From: Janthinobacterium sp. GW456P
GTDB lineage: Bacteria; Pseudomonadota; Gammaproteobacteria; Burkholderiales; Burkholderiaceae_D
Direction: 5' to 3'
Length of the DNA stretch: 64,000 nucleotides
Assembly (NCBI RefSeq): GCF_002127655.1
Contig: NZ_NEHB01000018.1
Coordinates: 1 to 64,000, forward strand
The notes beneath the pieces are model-generated. The model searched no databases and was not told where the DNA came from. It saw only the letters and a program-made list of their open reading frames with translations. The translations under genes were made by a program, and so were the position numbers. Below, piece after piece: positions 43,749-53,631 of this stretch (position 1 is the first letter of the stretch; every line of letters starts with the position of its first letter).

Positions 43749-44315
43749 ATGGCGCTGCGCAGCTTTTCCGATTACCGGGTACTGATCGTGCCGGGCTTGC
43801 ATAACAGCGGTCCCGAGCACTGGCAGAGCCGCTGGCAGCGTCTGTATCCGCAATTCGAGCGGGTCGAGCAGGATGACTGGAACGCGCCCGACCTGGCTAT
43901 CTGGTCGGCGCGCCTGGACCAGGTGCGGCGGCAGGATGCGCGCCCGACCCTGATCGTCGCCCACAGCTTCGGCTGCCTGACGACGGCGCACAGCCTGGCG
44001 CGCGACCCGCAGGGCGTGGCCGGCGTGCTGCTGGTGGGGCCGGCCGACCCGGACAAGTTTGGCGTGGCGAAGGCATTGCCGCAAAAGCGCCTGCCTTGCC
44101 CCGGCATCCTGATCGCCAGCCAGACGGACCCGTGGATGACGGCCGAACACGCGGCGCAGTGGGCGCGGCGCTGGAATTGCAAGTATATTGATGGCGGTAC
44201 GCTGGGCCATATCAACGCCGAGTCGGGGCTGGGCGACTGGGTCTATGGCCAGGCGCAACTGCAAACGCTGTTTGATCTGGCGCAAAGCGACAAGCGCCAC
44301 CGTCAGGCAGCCTGA
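43749..44315 (+). CDS. RBBP9/YdeN-family serine hydrolase
   Basis: 188 aa from the ATG at 43749, preceded by AAGGATC; a start at 43704 is possible but lies only 5 nt past sbp. The alpha/beta-hydrolase pattern shows LIVPGLHNSGPEHWQSRW near the N-terminus, nucleophile AHSFGCLT, Asp in SQTDPWM and His in GTLGHINAESGLG. These are the RBBP9/YdeN hallmarks. Substrate unknown. It sits between sbp and the peroxiredoxin gene, inside the sulfate locus. Confidence 0.88.
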   Translation: MALRSFSDYRVLIVPGLHNSGPEHWQSRWQRLYPQFERVEQDDWNAPDLAIWSARLDQVRRQDARPTLIVAHSFGCLTTAHSLARDPQGVAGVLLVGPADPDKFGVAKALPQKRLPCPGILIASQTDPWMTAEHAAQWARRWNCKYIDGGTLGHINAESGLGDWVYGQAQLQTLFDLAQSDKRHRQAA

Positions 44316-44358
44316 TACGACGAACATTGTCGCCACACAACCTCTCAAGGAGATCACG

Positions 44359-44997
44359 ATGACTTTACGCTTGGGCGATGTCGCCCCTGATTTTGAACAA
44401 GACAGCTCGATCGGCCCGCTCAAGTTCCACGAGTGGGCGGGCAATTCCTGGGTGGTGCTGTTTTCCCACCCGGCCGACTTTACCCCCATATGCACGACGG
44501 AACTGGGCCTGACGGCCAAGCTCAAGCCGGAATTCGACAAGCGCAACGTGAAGGCCATCGCCCTGTCCGTGGACGCGGCCGAGTCGCACAAGAGCTGGAT
44601 CAAGGATATCGAAGAGACGCAAAACACGGTGGTGGGCTTCCCCATCATCGCCGACGTCGACAAGAAAGTGTCGGTGCTGTACGACATGATCCACCCGGAG
44701 CAGTCCGTCACGGCCACCGTGCGCTCCGTTTTCATCATCGACCCGAACAAGAAAGTACGGCTGATCCTCACGTATCCGCTCAGCACGGGCCGCAACTTCA
44801 ATGAAATCCTGCGCGTCATCGACGCCCTGCAGCTGACGGACGGCTACACGGTGGCCACACCCGGCAACTGGAACGATGGCGACGACGTCATCATTCCCTT
44901 GACCGTGCAAGACCCGGACGTGATCAAGCAGAAATATCCGAAGGGCTTTACGGCCGCGAAGCCGTACTTGCGCCTCACGCCGCAGCCAAACAAATAA
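44359..44997 (+). CDS. 1-Cys peroxiredoxin (Prx6 type)
   Basis: 212 aa, standard Prx6 length, start preceded by AAGGAG. The peroxidatic motif PADFTPICTTE has C45; the rest has no resolving Cys in the usual place. The C-terminal arm (KGFTAAKPYLRLTPQPNK) is typical. It reduces hydrogen peroxide and organic peroxides. Placement within a sulfate/sulfur locus and a terminator right after it suggest that it is transcribed with sbp. Confidence 0.94.
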   Translation: MTLRLGDVAPDFEQDSSIGPLKFHEWAGNSWVVLFSHPADFTPICTTELGLTAKLKPEFDKRNVKAIALSVDAAESHKSWIKDIEETQNTVVGFPIIADVDKKVSVLYDMIHPEQSVTATVRSVFIIDPNKKVRLILTYPLSTGRNFNEILRVIDALQLTDGYTVATPGNWNDGDDVIIPLTVQDPDVIKQKYPKGFTAAKPYLRLTPQPNK

Positions 44998-45018
44998 AAG
45001 TTCCTACTTTCATAAAAA

Positions 45019-45044
45019 ACGCACCTCGCCGGTGCGTTTTTTTT
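45019..45044 (+). terminator. Intrinsic terminator after the peroxiredoxin gene
   Basis: CGCACC (45020-45025), loop TCGCC, GGTGCG (45031-45036), then eight T. It separates sbp-hydrolase-peroxiredoxin from cysTWA. Confidence 0.9.
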
Positions 45045-45173
45045 CGCCTGTCGAATCTGCCGGCAAGTATGCAAAATCCATCTAAGCAAATGAGAAATGG
45101 TTAGTTCTTTTTATAACGTCTGCATGTGATTATTGCGCTCTATAACTCAAAAATGTAATAAGAAGGGGTTTCT

Positions 45174-46043
45174 ATGTCTGCAGCATCAGCATCAGCAGCG
45201 CCGCTCAAGGCGCGCGGAGCGCCGTTTCGGGTCATGCCGGGGTTTAAGCTGTCACTGGGCTTCACGCTCTTTTACCTGGCCTTGATCGTCCTCATTCCGT
45301 TGTCGTCGGTATTCCTGAAGACCTTCACCATGACATGGGACGCCTTCTTCAGCGCCGTCACATCCGAGCGCGTGATGGCCTCGTACCGCCTGACCTTTGG
45401 CGCCTCGCTGATCGCCGCCCTGCTGAACGTGGTGTTTGGCGGCATCCTGGCCTGGGTGCTGGTGCGCTACAAGTTTCCCGGCAAGCGCATCATCGATGCG
45501 CTGGTCGACTTGCCGTTCGCCTTGCCGACGGCCGTGGCCGGCATCACCCTGACGGCCCTGTATTCCTCGAACGGCTGGTTCGGCCAGTTCATCGAAGGCG
45601 TGCTGGGCATCAAGGTGGCGTTCACGCCGCTGGGCGTGGTGGTGGCGTTGACCTTCATCGGCTTGCCGTTTGTCGTGCGCACCGTGCAACCGGTGCTGGA
45701 AGACGCGGAAAAGGAACTGGAAGAGGCGGCCGCCAGCCTGGGCGCCAATTCCCTGCAAACGTTTATCCGTGTCATCTTCCCCACCATCTTGCCATCGTTG
45801 TTGACGGGCTTTGCGCTGGCCTTCGCCCGCGCCACGGGCGAGTACGGTTCCGTGATCTTTATCGCCGGCAATATGCCGATGGTGTCGGAAATCACGCCGC
45901 TGTTCATTATTACCAAGCTGGAGCAATACGATTATGCGGGCGCCACAGCCATCGCCGTGGTGATGCTGGTCGTGTCCTTTTTGCTGTTGTTGACGATTAA
46001 CCTGTTGCAAGCATGGACGCGCGGAAAGGCGAAGAAATCATGA
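45174..46043 (+). CDS. cysT: Sulfate ABC transporter permease CysT
   Basis: 289 aa, six or so transmembrane helices. EAA loop: [21 protein letters not shown]. Typical CysT features include [19 protein letters not shown]. With CysW it forms the sulfate channel. Ribosome binding site AAGAAGGGG; TATAAC occurs twice upstream (45112, 45141). The stop overlaps the cysW start (ATGA). Confidence 0.95.
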   Translation: MSAASASAAPLKARGAPFRVMPGFKLSLGFTLFYLALIVLIPLSSVFLKTFTMTWDAFFSAVTSERVMASYRLTFGASLIAALLNVVFGGILAWVLVRYKFPGKRIIDALVDLPFALPTAVAGITLTALYSSNGWFGQFIEGVLGIKVAFTPLGVVVALTFIGLPFVVRTVQPVLEDAEKELEEAAASLGANSLQTFIRVIFPTILPSLLTGFALAFARATGEYGSVIFIAGNMPMVSEITPLFIITKLEQYDYAGATAIAVVMLVVSFLLLLTINLLQAWTRGKAKKS

Positions 46044-46966
46044 GTACGCATACGACTGCCGCCGCTGGCGTGGACACTGCGCGGCCGACGGCGCGCCGCT
46101 TCGAACCGAACGTCGGCCCCGTCGTGCTGGAACCCTTGTGGGTGCGCACGGTATTGATCAGCATCGCCTTGCTGTTCCTGACCGCTTTCCTCATCGTGCC
46201 CCTGGTGGCCGTGTTTGCGGAAGCGTTCAAGAAGGGCTGGGAAGCGTATGTCGCCGCCATCATCGATCCGGACGCGATTTCCGCCATCAAGTTGACCCTG
46301 ATCACGGCGGCCATCGCCGTGCCGCTGAACCTGGTGTTCGGCGTGGCCGCTTCCTGGTGCATCGCCAAGTTCGAGTTCCGCGGCAAGAGCATTTTATTGA
46401 CCCTGATCGACTTGCCGTTTTCCGTCTCGCCCGTGATTTCCGGCCTGATCTATGTGCTGATGTTCGGCGCCCAGGGCTGGTTCGGCCCGTGGCTGCAGGC
46501 GCACGACATCAAGATTCTGTTTGCCGTGCCCGGCATCGTGCTGGCCACCATCTTCATTACCTTCCCGTTCGTGGCGCGCGAACTGATCCCGCTGATGCAG
46601 TCGCAGGGCAGCGAAGAGGAAGAGGCCGCCATCGTGCTGGGCGCCTCGGGCTGGAATACCTTCCGCCGGGTCACTTTGCCGAACATCAAGTGGGGCTTGC
46701 TGTATGGCGTGATCCTGTGTAACGCCCGCGCCATGGGCGAGTTCGGCGCCGTGTCCGTGGTCTCCGGCCATATTCGCGGGGAAACGAACACCATGCCGCT
46801 GCAGGTGGAGATTCTGTACAACGAGTACAACTTCGCCGCCGCGTTTGCCGTCGCCTCGCTGCTGGCCTTGCTGGCGCTGGTGACCCTGGCCCTGAAAGCC
46901 TTCATTGAGTGGCGTTTGAACGAGAGCGACGCCGACGATTCCGCCTTACGTTCTACGGAGCACTGA
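46040..46966 (+). CDS. cysW: Sulfate ABC transporter permease CysW
   Basis: 308 aa from the ATG at 46040 that overlaps the cysT stop by 4 nt. EAA loop [41 protein letters not shown] is a CysW hallmark. Second permease of the sulfate/thiosulfate importer; cysA follows with 1 nt between. Confidence 0.95.
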   Translation: MSTHTTAAAGVDTARPTARRFEPNVGPVVLEPLWVRTVLISIALLFLTAFLIVPLVAVFAEAFKKGWEAYVAAIIDPDAISAIKLTLITAAIAVPLNLVFGVAASWCIAKFEFRGKSILLTLIDLPFSVSPVISGLIYVLMFGAQGWFGPWLQAHDIKILFAVPGIVLATIFITFPFVARELIPLMQSQGSEEEEAAIVLGASGWNTFRRVTLPNIKWGLLYGVILCNARAMGEFGAVSVVSGHIRGETNTMPLQVEILYNEYNFAAAFAVASLLALLALVTLALKAFIEWRLNESDADDSALRSTEH

Positions 46967-46967
46967 T

Positions 46968-48038
46968 ATGACCATCGCAGTTAAAAACATCCACAAGCGC
47001 TTCGGCGATTTCGTCGCCCTCGACAATATCTCGCTGGACTTTCCCGCCGGCGAACTGACGGCCCTGCTGGGCCCGTCGGGTTGCGGCAAGACCACCTTGC
47101 TGCGCATTATTGCTGGCCTGGAACACCCTGACAGCGGCCAGGTGCTGCTCGATGCGGAAGACGCGTCGAACCGCCACGTGCGCGAGCGGCAAGTCGGTTT
47201 CGTGTTTCAACACTATGCGCTGTTCAAGCACATGACGGTATTCGAGAACGTGGCGTTTGGCTTGCGTGTGAAGTCGCGCAGCGAGCGCCCGTCGGAAGAC
47301 CAGATCCGCCGCAAGGTGAAAGATTTGCTGGAGCTGGTGCAACTGGACTGGCTGGCCGACCGCTATCCGCCGCAACTGTCTGGCGGCCAACGCCAGCGCA
47401 TCGCCCTGGCGCGCGCCCTGGCCGTCGAACCGCGCGTGCTGCTGCTCGACGAACCGTTCGGCGCGCTGGATGCCAAGGTGCGCAAGGAATTGCGCCGCTG
47501 GCTGCGCCGCCTGCATGACGACTTGCACGTGACCAGTATTTTCGTCACGCATGACCAGGAAGAGGCGCTGGAAGTGGCCGACCAGGTGGTGTTGATGAAC
47601 AAGGGCACCGTCGAGCAATTGGGTTCTCCTGAGCAAGTCTACAACCACCCGGCGTCGCCGTTTGTCTACGGCTTCCTCGGCAACGTCAACCTGTTCCATG
47701 GCCGCGTGCATGACGGCGTGATGGCGACGGGCGACGCCAGCTTCGAGGTGCCCGATTATGCGGGCGTGAGCGACAGCAAGGGCACGGCCTATGTGCGTCC
47801 GCACGACCTGGAAATCGACCGCTACACGCAGGGCGCCGAAGGCATCGTGGTGAAGCTGAGCCGCGCGCATGCGATCGGCCCGCTGGCCCAGCTGGACTTG
47901 CAGCGCGTCGACAACAGCGAGCTGATCGAAGCAGTGATGTCGAACGAGCGTTTTACCCATCTGCAGCTGAAGGAAGGCGAGACATTAGTTGTCCGCCCGA
48001 AACGCCTCCATGTATTTGTTGAACCCAACCGAACTTGA
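46968..48038 (+). CDS. cysA: Sulfate ABC transporter ATPase CysA
   Basis: 356 aa. Walker [13 protein letters not shown] (about residue 35), signature [15 protein letters not shown], Walker [13 protein letters not shown], switch His in [11 protein letters not shown]. The C-terminal ~120 residues form a TOBE-like regulatory domain. Energises CysTW. Confidence 0.96.
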   Translation: MTIAVKNIHKRFGDFVALDNISLDFPAGELTALLGPSGCGKTTLLRIIAGLEHPDSGQVLLDAEDASNRHVRERQVGFVFQHYALFKHMTVFENVAFGLRVKSRSERPSEDQIRRKVKDLLELVQLDWLADRYPPQLSGGQRQRIALARALAVEPRVLLLDEPFGALDAKVRKELRRWLRRLHDDLHVTSIFVTHDQEEALEVADQVVLMNKGTVEQLGSPEQVYNHPASPFVYGFLGNVNLFHGRVHDGVMATGDASFEVPDYAGVSDSKGTAYVRPHDLEIDRYTQGAEGIVVKLSRAHAIGPLAQLDLQRVDNSELIEAVMSNERFTHLQLKEGETLVVRPKRLHVFVEPNRT

Positions 48039-48050
48039 TACAGGATAGCC

Positions 48051-48983
48051 ATGAACTTTCAACAATTGCGTTCGATCCGCGAAGCGGCCCGCCGCGGCTA
48101 TAACCTGACGGAAGTGGCGAATGCCCTGTTCACGTCGCAACCGGGCGTGAGCCGGCAGATACGCGAACTCGAGGACGAGCTGGGCGTGGTGATTTTCGAA
48201 CGCAACGGCAAGCGCTTGACGGGCTTGACGGAGCCGGGCAAGGGTATCCTGAAGATCGTCGACCGCCTCCTGATCGAGGCGGAAAATCTGCAGCAGGCCA
48301 GCCTCGAATACAGCGGCCAGACCAGCGGAACGTTATCGGTGGCGGCCACGCACACGCAGGCGCGCTATGCGCTGCCGAAAGTGGTGCAGGGCTTTCGCGC
48401 CGCCTTCCCCGATGTGCGCATCGCGCTGCAGCAAAGCGCGCCCGAGCATATCGCGGAATGGGTGCTGTCGGGCAAGACCGATATCGGCATCGCCACGGAA
48501 GGCTTGAGCCAGTTCCCCGACCTCGTGTCGTTCCCGTGTTACCGCTGGAGCCATCTGATCGTCGTGCCGGACGGCCACCCGCTGCTCGAACACTCGCCGA
48601 TCCGCCTGGAGGACTTGGCCAAGTATCCCTTGATTACCTACGACAAGGGGTTCACGGGACGGGGCCATATCGACGATGCCTTCGCCAAGGCGGGCGTGAC
48701 GACCGACATCATCCTCACGGCCATGGATTCCGACGTCATCAAGCAATACGTGGCGCTGGGCCTGGGCGTGGGCATCGTTGCCTCGATGGCCTTCGACCAT
48801 GGCCGCGACAAAGGGTTGCGCGCCGTGGAAGCGTCGCACCTGTTCGCCACCAACACGACGCGCCTGGCCGTACGCCGCGGCGCCTACCTGCGCGCCTACG
48901 CCTACGAGTTCATCCTGCAGCTGGCGCCGGACCTGACGCGTGAAGACATCGACCGCGCCATGGCGGGCGAAGAGGCTCTTTAA
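48051..48983 (+). CDS. cysB: CysB/Cbl-type LysR regulator of sulfur assimilation
   Basis: 310 aa. The N-terminus MNFQQLRSIREAARRGYNLT and the HTH FTSQPGVSRQIRELEDELG are those of CysB/Cbl. The effector domain holds the sulfate/inducer site pattern ATHTQARYALP. CysB activates sulfate uptake and cysteine genes when N-acetylserine accumulates. It follows cysA by 12 nt. Cbl is an alternative name. Confidence 0.9.
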   Translation: MNFQQLRSIREAARRGYNLTEVANALFTSQPGVSRQIRELEDELGVVIFERNGKRLTGLTEPGKGILKIVDRLLIEAENLQQASLEYSGQTSGTLSVAATHTQARYALPKVVQGFRAAFPDVRIALQQSAPEHIAEWVLSGKTDIGIATEGLSQFPDLVSFPCYRWSHLIVVPDGHPLLEHSPIRLEDLAKYPLITYDKGFTGRGHIDDAFAKAGVTTDIILTAMDSDVIKQYVALGLGVGIVASMAFDHGRDKGLRAVEASHLFATNTTRLAVRRGAYLRAYAYEFILQLAPDLTREDIDRAMAGEEAL

Positions 48984-49333
48984 GCCAGTGCGGCCCGCTG
49001 TGCGCGCGTCAGGCTGGCCACGGCGCGCGCGTAGCTATCCTGCACCAGTTCCGCCAGATAATCTGGAGGGAAGCGCGTCACATCGACGATGGTCACCCAG
49101 TGAAAGCGGCCCATGTAGCGGGCCGGTTTTACGCCCGGCATGTCCGTCAGTTCGATGAATCGTTCTGTGCTGACGCGCAGGCTGAAGCGCCACTGCTCCG
49201 GTGCGCTGGTCTTGAAATAGGCAAACTTCTTGCCGCTCACTTCATACACGAGGATGTTCGACGGCGCATCGTACAGCGCGGCTTGCGCACCGGGCAGGGC
49301 CGCGCAAAATTCCTTCAGTTCATCTGTTGTCAT
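48980..49333 (-). CDS. MmcQ/YjbR-family DNA-binding-like protein
   Basis: 117 aa from the ATG at 49333. Sequence pattern: LPGAQAALYDAPSNILVYEV, KKFAYFKTS, and RFHWVTIVDV match the MmcQ/YjbR (CyaY-like) fold. Biochemical role unknown. It overlaps the DUF2314-DUF2185 gene by 4 nt (ATGA), and its stop shares TTAA (48980-48983) with the convergent cysB gene. Confidence 0.87.
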   Translation of the reverse strand: MTTDELKEFCAALPGAQAALYDAPSNILVYEVSGKKFAYFKTSAPEQWRFSLRVSTERFIELTDMPGVKPARYMGRFHWVTIVDVTRFPPDYLAELVQDSYARAVASLTRAQRAALA

Positions 49334-49947
49334 TCGTCCACTGCCATGAATTGTTGTGTGTTGCGGTCGAAGGCATAGGCCGCGCCGGCAGGGGCATCCA
49401 GCAGCGCAATAAAACGGTCGTCCACGCTGAGCACGGCGCCCAGCGACACGAGGGCCACGTTGGCGCTGTCGTTGATGTAGTCGTCGCTCTCGTCGTTGGC
49501 CGTGAAGCGCCAGCCGCTGTCGTCGTCGTTGTCCGGTTCCTCGCGGTACAGGTAGCCGACGGGCGCGCCGTCTTCCAGCACTCTTTTCGTCACGAAGCAC
49601 AGGCCCGCGTAGCGGTTGACGAGGTTGTCGTCATCGTCGTGCTGGGTATTGATGATGTGGCGCGCCGCGAAGGCGATGGGGTCTTTGGCGCGCAAATCGG
49701 CGATGTAGCCGGGCATGTTGTCGAGCTTGCCCGTAAAGTGCCCATGCGGCCCGACCGTGTCGACCAGCACCCACATGCGCTCGGCGCCCGGCGCCTGCGG
49801 ATCGTCGCTGTGGAAGGCGAAGATCAGCTTGACCACCTCGCCGGGGCGCACCTGGGCGATGGCTTCGGGCGGCGATTTATAGAACGTATAGGGGTGGCGC
49901 GCCGCCAGTTCGGCGGCGTCGGCCAGGTGCCAGCTGGGCATGGTCAT
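49330..49947 (-). CDS. DUF2314-DUF2185 protein (Imm33-like)
   Basis: 205 aa, cytoplasmic and acidic. The N-terminal half (about 18-100; PPEAIAQVRPGEVVKLIFAF, RMWVLVDTV, DPIAFAARHII) resembles DUF2314. The C-terminal half (about 110-195; CFVTKRVLEDGAPVGYLYRE, SGWRFTANDESDDYIND) resembles DUF2185, which is grouped with immunity protein Imm33. It is in an operon with the YjbR-like gene. No toxin gene is adjacent, so an immunity role is only a possibility. Confidence 0.8.
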   Translation of the reverse strand: MTMPSWHLADAAELAARHPYTFYKSPPEAIAQVRPGEVVKLIFAFHSDDPQAPGAERMWVLVDTVGPHGHFTGKLDNMPGYIADLRAKDPIAFAARHIINTQHDDDDNLVNRYAGLCFVTKRVLEDGAPVGYLYREEPDNDDDSGWRFTANDESDDYINDSANVALVSLGAVLSVDDRFIALLDAPAGAAYAFDRNTQQFMAVDE

Positions 49948-50295
49948 CCATTATCAAAAAAAGTAAAACCCATGGTAGCCGATTGCGTGTCAGGATGACC
50001 ACGCATACCTGCAGGCTTGCCATTGCCGCAGGGCTAAGCCGCCGCTTGGCATGTGCGGATATACAACAAGCCGTTTTCCCGGAGCAGCGCCCGCGCATGG
50101 CAAGGAGGGCGGCACGCCCCTTGATAGCCGGACCCGGCAAGAAACTGATGAGATCGATTAAAAATGCCAATGGTAAAATTTGTTTCTTTTATTGCATTTT
50201 GATTTCCTGAATGATATCTTTTGCTCAATCGCAAAAAAATATAACAAAAATATAATCAATATTGTTTTTTTTGAAATTTATCAATAGGGGAAATT
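49948..50295. other. Intergenic region, AT-rich toward the PEP-CTERM gene
   Basis: No gene supported. The last ~135 bases (50160-50295) are very AT-rich, with long A and T runs, unlike the rest of the window. They probably include the promoter of the PEP-CTERM gene; the ribosome binding site is AGGGGAA at 50285. Confidence 0.5.
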
Positions 50296-50853
50296 ATGAA
50301 CACGACTAAACATGCTGTGCTGGGTCTCTGCCTTGCTGTCTCGGCTTGCCTGGCGCCATTGGCCCAGGCGGCGAACTGGGTGGAAATCACCGATCCCGCC
50401 ATGAGCGGCTTCCTGGTGGGCGGCAAGACCGTCACCTACGGCAGCGTGGCAGCGGATTCGGTCTGGGTCTATGACGGCGCCAACCCGTCTGGCCCGCAAA
50501 GCGCGGCCGCCATCCAGAGCTTGGTCAGCAGCAAGTTTGGTCTGCCTTCCAGCGGCACGGGCTCGCTGGTCTTTGCCGCCCAGGGCGACCTGGAAAGCGG
50601 TAAGTCCGGTTCGTTCACCGTCAAGTCCAGCTTCGACTACCTGGCCGTGCACTACGGCCGTGGCGAACTGCTGTTCCACTGGGACGCGCCGCTGGCCGCC
50701 AATACGCTTATCACCATTAGCAACCTGCCGCGCGGCCTGAGCAATTTCCGCGCCTACAGTTCCGTCTCGGCCGTGCCTGAGCCAGCGACCTACGGCATGC
50801 TGCTGCTGGGCCTGGGCCTGGTCGGTTTTGCCGCGCGCCGCCGCCGCGCCTGA
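50296..50853 (+). CDS. PEP-CTERM sorted exported protein
   Basis: 185 aa. Signal peptide ending LAPLAQA-ANW. The C-terminal sorting signal is VPEPATYGMLLLGLGLVGFA followed by ARRRRA, the canonical PEP-CTERM tripartite end recognised by an exosortase. The middle (GSFTVKSSFDYLAVHYGRGELLFHW) is a short beta-rich domain of unknown function, common in such proteins. Exosortase genes are not in this window. Likely surface or exopolysaccharide-associated. Confidence 0.9.
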   Translation: MNTTKHAVLGLCLAVSACLAPLAQAANWVEITDPAMSGFLVGGKTVTYGSVAADSVWVYDGANPSGPQSAAAIQSLVSSKFGLPSSGTGSLVFAAQGDLESGKSGSFTVKSSFDYLAVHYGRGELLFHWDAPLAANTLITISNLPRGLSNFRAYSSVSAVPEPATYGMLLLGLGLVGFAARRRRA

Positions 50854-50883
50854 GCCTGCAGCGCCCGCGGGCGCAAGACATGA

Positions 50884-50919
50884 AAAAAGCCCGCGCATCG
50901 GAAGATGTGCGGGCTTTTT
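50884..50919. terminator. Bidirectional terminator
   Basis: AAAAAGCCCGC (50884-50894) pairs with GCGGGCTTTTT (50909-50919), with CAT/ATG pairing inside. Lies between the convergent PEP-CTERM and TonB-receptor genes. Confidence 0.88.
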
Positions 50920-50936
50920 GCATGGCGGAGCGGTAT

Positions 50937-53357
50937 TTACCAGCTATAGCCAGCCTTGGCGTAGTAATAGCGGCCGTTGAAACCGTTCGGCGCGAAGATG
51001 CTGTACGGCTGGGTACCGTTGACGTTCAGGTTGCCCGCGCTCGTCACTTGCGCCGGATAGCGGTTGGTGACGTTGTCGATGCCGGCCACCAGGCGCCAGT
51101 TCTTGCCCAGTTTCACGGAACCGGATACGTCCAGCACCCATTGCGGGTCATACGTCTGGTCCAGCTTGACGTCGTTTTGCGGCACGGTGAAGCTGCCATA
51201 GCGCGTCACGACGCCGTGCGCATTCCAGATGCCGACGCTGTAGTCGGCGGCCAGGCTGAACTTGTCCTTCGGCGACGCCACCGTGATGCGGTCGATGCTC
51301 TGGCGGTCGATCAGTTTCAGGTTGTTGGCCGTCAGGATGGCGGGATTATCGGCGATTTTCCGTACCGTGCTCTTGTTGTGGTTGTAGGCCACGGTGAGGT
51401 CCAGGCGGTCCTTGTCCTGCAGGTCGATGCGGTAGGTGCTGACGATGTCCACGCCTTCCGTGCGCGTGTCGACGGCGTTGGTGAAGTAGCGCGCCGCGCC
51501 CACGGGCGTGCCTTGCGCCGCCAGCTGGCCCTTGAGTTTGTCGTTCAGTGCCAGGTTGGCCGAGAACAGGATGCGGTTGTCGATGTCGATGCGGTAGGCG
51601 TCGACCGACGTCGTGAAGTTGCGGCTGGGCTGGAATTGCAGGCCCAGGCTGTAGTTGCGGGCCTTTTCCGGCTTCAGGTCTTGCGCACCGAGGGCGCGCG
51701 CCTGCGGCGTATTGACGGCAAAGGTGCCCGTCTCGATGGCCGTATTGTTGCCGTTGATGACCTGGAAGTTGGTGGTGGTGATGGTGTAGTACTGCTGCGC
51801 CAGCGACGGCGCGCGGAAGCCGCTCGACACGGTGCCGCGCAGGGACAGTGCATCCGTGAACGAGTAGCGGGCCGAACCCTTGGCCGAGGTGGTGCTGCCG
51901 AAGTCGCTGTAGCGCTCATGGCGCAGGGCTACGCCGCCCGACAGTTTTTTCGTCGCTTCCGCTTCCAGGTTCACATAGACCGACTCGTTGTGGCGCGAGT
52001 GGCTGCCCGCGTTGGCGGGACGGAAGCCGGCAAAGCCTTGCGAGCCGCCGCCCGTGTACGACGCTGCGTCGCCGGCGCCGATGCTGTATTTTTCATGGCG
52101 CGCTTCGGCGCCGACGGCCACGGTCAGCGGACCCGTGAAGTAAGACACGGGAAATTCGCGCGCCGCATCGAGGTTGAACACCGTCTGTTCATTCTTCAGC
52201 GAGCCGGCATAAAAGTGCGTGGGGCTGTTCGCGCCCAGCGACTGGTTGACCGTGTTGTCGAGGTCCAGTTCGAACTTGTTGCTGCCGTAATTGAGGCTGG
52301 CATCCCAGCGCCAGCCGGCCGCCTCGCCGCGCAAGCCCGTCACCAGGGACTGGTCGGTCAAGGTGCTGTTTTGCAGCGGCAGGAAGCCTTCCGGGAAGAT
52401 CGGCGTGCGCTGCGAATATGCCTTGGTCACGGAGTCCTGGATCAAGGCCGTGCGCCAGGTGGCGGCGGCCGACGTGTCGCGCTTGCCGTAGTTGCCGAAG
52501 GCATACCAGTCGAGGTTGTCGCTGATGCGGTATTCGCTGTTGAGGAAAAGCGTCGCCGGCTTGCTTTCCGGGTCGCCATAGCGCTGGTTGACCTTGCCGT
52601 AGCGCGGTTCCAGCGGATTGCGGAAATCGGCGCCGGCGCGGTTGGTCGGATCGCGTTCGGCCACTTCCGCCGAGACGCGCACCCAGCCGTCGTCGCCCAG
52701 GGCGAAGCCGGCCGAACCCTTGATGGATTTTTGCTTGCCGTCGCGTTCCTGTGTCTGGCCATAGCCCACTTCGACGTCGCCGCCGGCCGCGCCTTTTTTC
52801 AGGATGATGTTGATCACGCCGGCGATCGCGTCGGAGCCGTACTGGGCCGCCGCGCCATCGCGCAGCACTTCCACGTGGTCGATGGCGGCCAGCGGGATGG
52901 CGTTCAGGTCGACGGGCGCCGAGCCGCGGCCCAGCGAACCGTTGACGTTGACCACGGCCGAGGTGTAGCGGCGCTTGCCGTTCACCAGCACCAGGGTCTG
53001 GTCGGGCGACAGGCCGCGCAACTGGGCCGGGCGCACGGCGTCGCTGGCGTCGGCGCCCGTGGCGCGGGCGAAGTTCAGCGATGGCAGCAGGCGCGCCAGC
53101 ACGGTCGCCAGTTCGGCCGAGCCCGTGCTTTGCAGGTCGCGCGAGGTGAGGATGTCGATCGGCGATTCGGAATCGATGGTGCGGCGGTTCTTGGCGAAGG
53201 TACCGGTGACTACCACCGATTGCAATTCGCCTTCGGCCGGCAGCTCTTGCTGCGCTTGCGCCTGCATTGGCAGGCTGAAGCAGGCGAGCAGGCTGGCGGC
53301 GATCACGGTTTTGACGGGCAGGGCGGGAAGTTGGGAGCGGGCGGTGCTTGAACTCAT
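50937..53357 (-). CDS. TonB-dependent outer-membrane receptor
   Basis: 806 aa from the ATG at 53357. Signal peptide (TVIAASLLACFSLPMQAQAQ), then the TonB-box-like VVVTGTFAKN, plug domain (PIDILTSRDLQSTGSAELAT, VEVLRDGAAAQYGSDAIAGV) and a ~22-strand barrel ending in an aromatic residue (YYAKAGYSW). The family imports siderophores, vitamins or carbohydrates. No adjacent regulator or ABC system reveals the ligand. The plug opening RRTIDSESPIDIL suggests the iron-complex type. Confidence 0.93.
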   Translation of the reverse strand: MSSSTARSQLPALPVKTVIAASLLACFSLPMQAQAQQELPAEGELQSVVVTGTFAKNRRTIDSESPIDILTSRDLQSTGSAELATVLARLLPSLNFARATGADASDAVRPAQLRGLSPDQTLVLVNGKRRYTSAVVNVNGSLGRGSAPVDLNAIPLAAIDHVEVLRDGAAAQYGSDAIAGVINIILKKGAAGGDVEVGYGQTQERDGKQKSIKGSAGFALGDDGWVRVSAEVAERDPTNRAGADFRNPLEPRYGKVNQRYGDPESKPATLFLNSEYRISDNLDWYAFGNYGKRDTSAAATWRTALIQDSVTKAYSQRTPIFPEGFLPLQNSTLTDQSLVTGLRGEAAGWRWDASLNYGSNKFELDLDNTVNQSLGANSPTHFYAGSLKNEQTVFNLDAAREFPVSYFTGPLTVAVGAEARHEKYSIGAGDAASYTGGGSQGFAGFRPANAGSHSRHNESVYVNLEAEATKKLSGGVALRHERYSDFGSTTSAKGSARYSFTDALSLRGTVSSGFRAPSLAQQYYTITTTNFQVINGNNTAIETGTFAVNTPQARALGAQDLKPEKARNYSLGLQFQPSRNFTTSVDAYRIDIDNRILFSANLALNDKLKGQLAAQGTPVGAARYFTNAVDTRTEGVDIVSTYRIDLQDKDRLDLTVAYNHNKSTVRKIADNPAILTANNLKLIDRQSIDRITVASPKDKFSLAADYSVGIWNAHGVVTRYGSFTVPQNDVKLDQTYDPQWVLDVSGSVKLGKNWRLVAGIDNVTNRYPAQVTSAGNLNVNGTQPYSIFAPNGFNGRYYYAKAGYSW

Positions 53358-53631
53358 CGACGATATCTCTTCGGTTGTGGTTGCGCGGACCATGGCGGTC
53401 CGGTGATGCAATCAGATTAACAGTGGGCACGCGGCGTGCTTACGAATCGTTCTGTCTATCGATATGCAATAAATATCTGAAAGACGTCAACATGGCGCGC
53501 GTAGCGCATATGGCCTCGTTTCCAGCATACGACCGGGCATGGCCAGGCCGCAATGCTGCACAGCAGTAAATTGCCGGCTGTTGTATAAATACGACTATCT
53601 GCGATGAGCGTGGGGAGCCTGGCGGCGGGGC

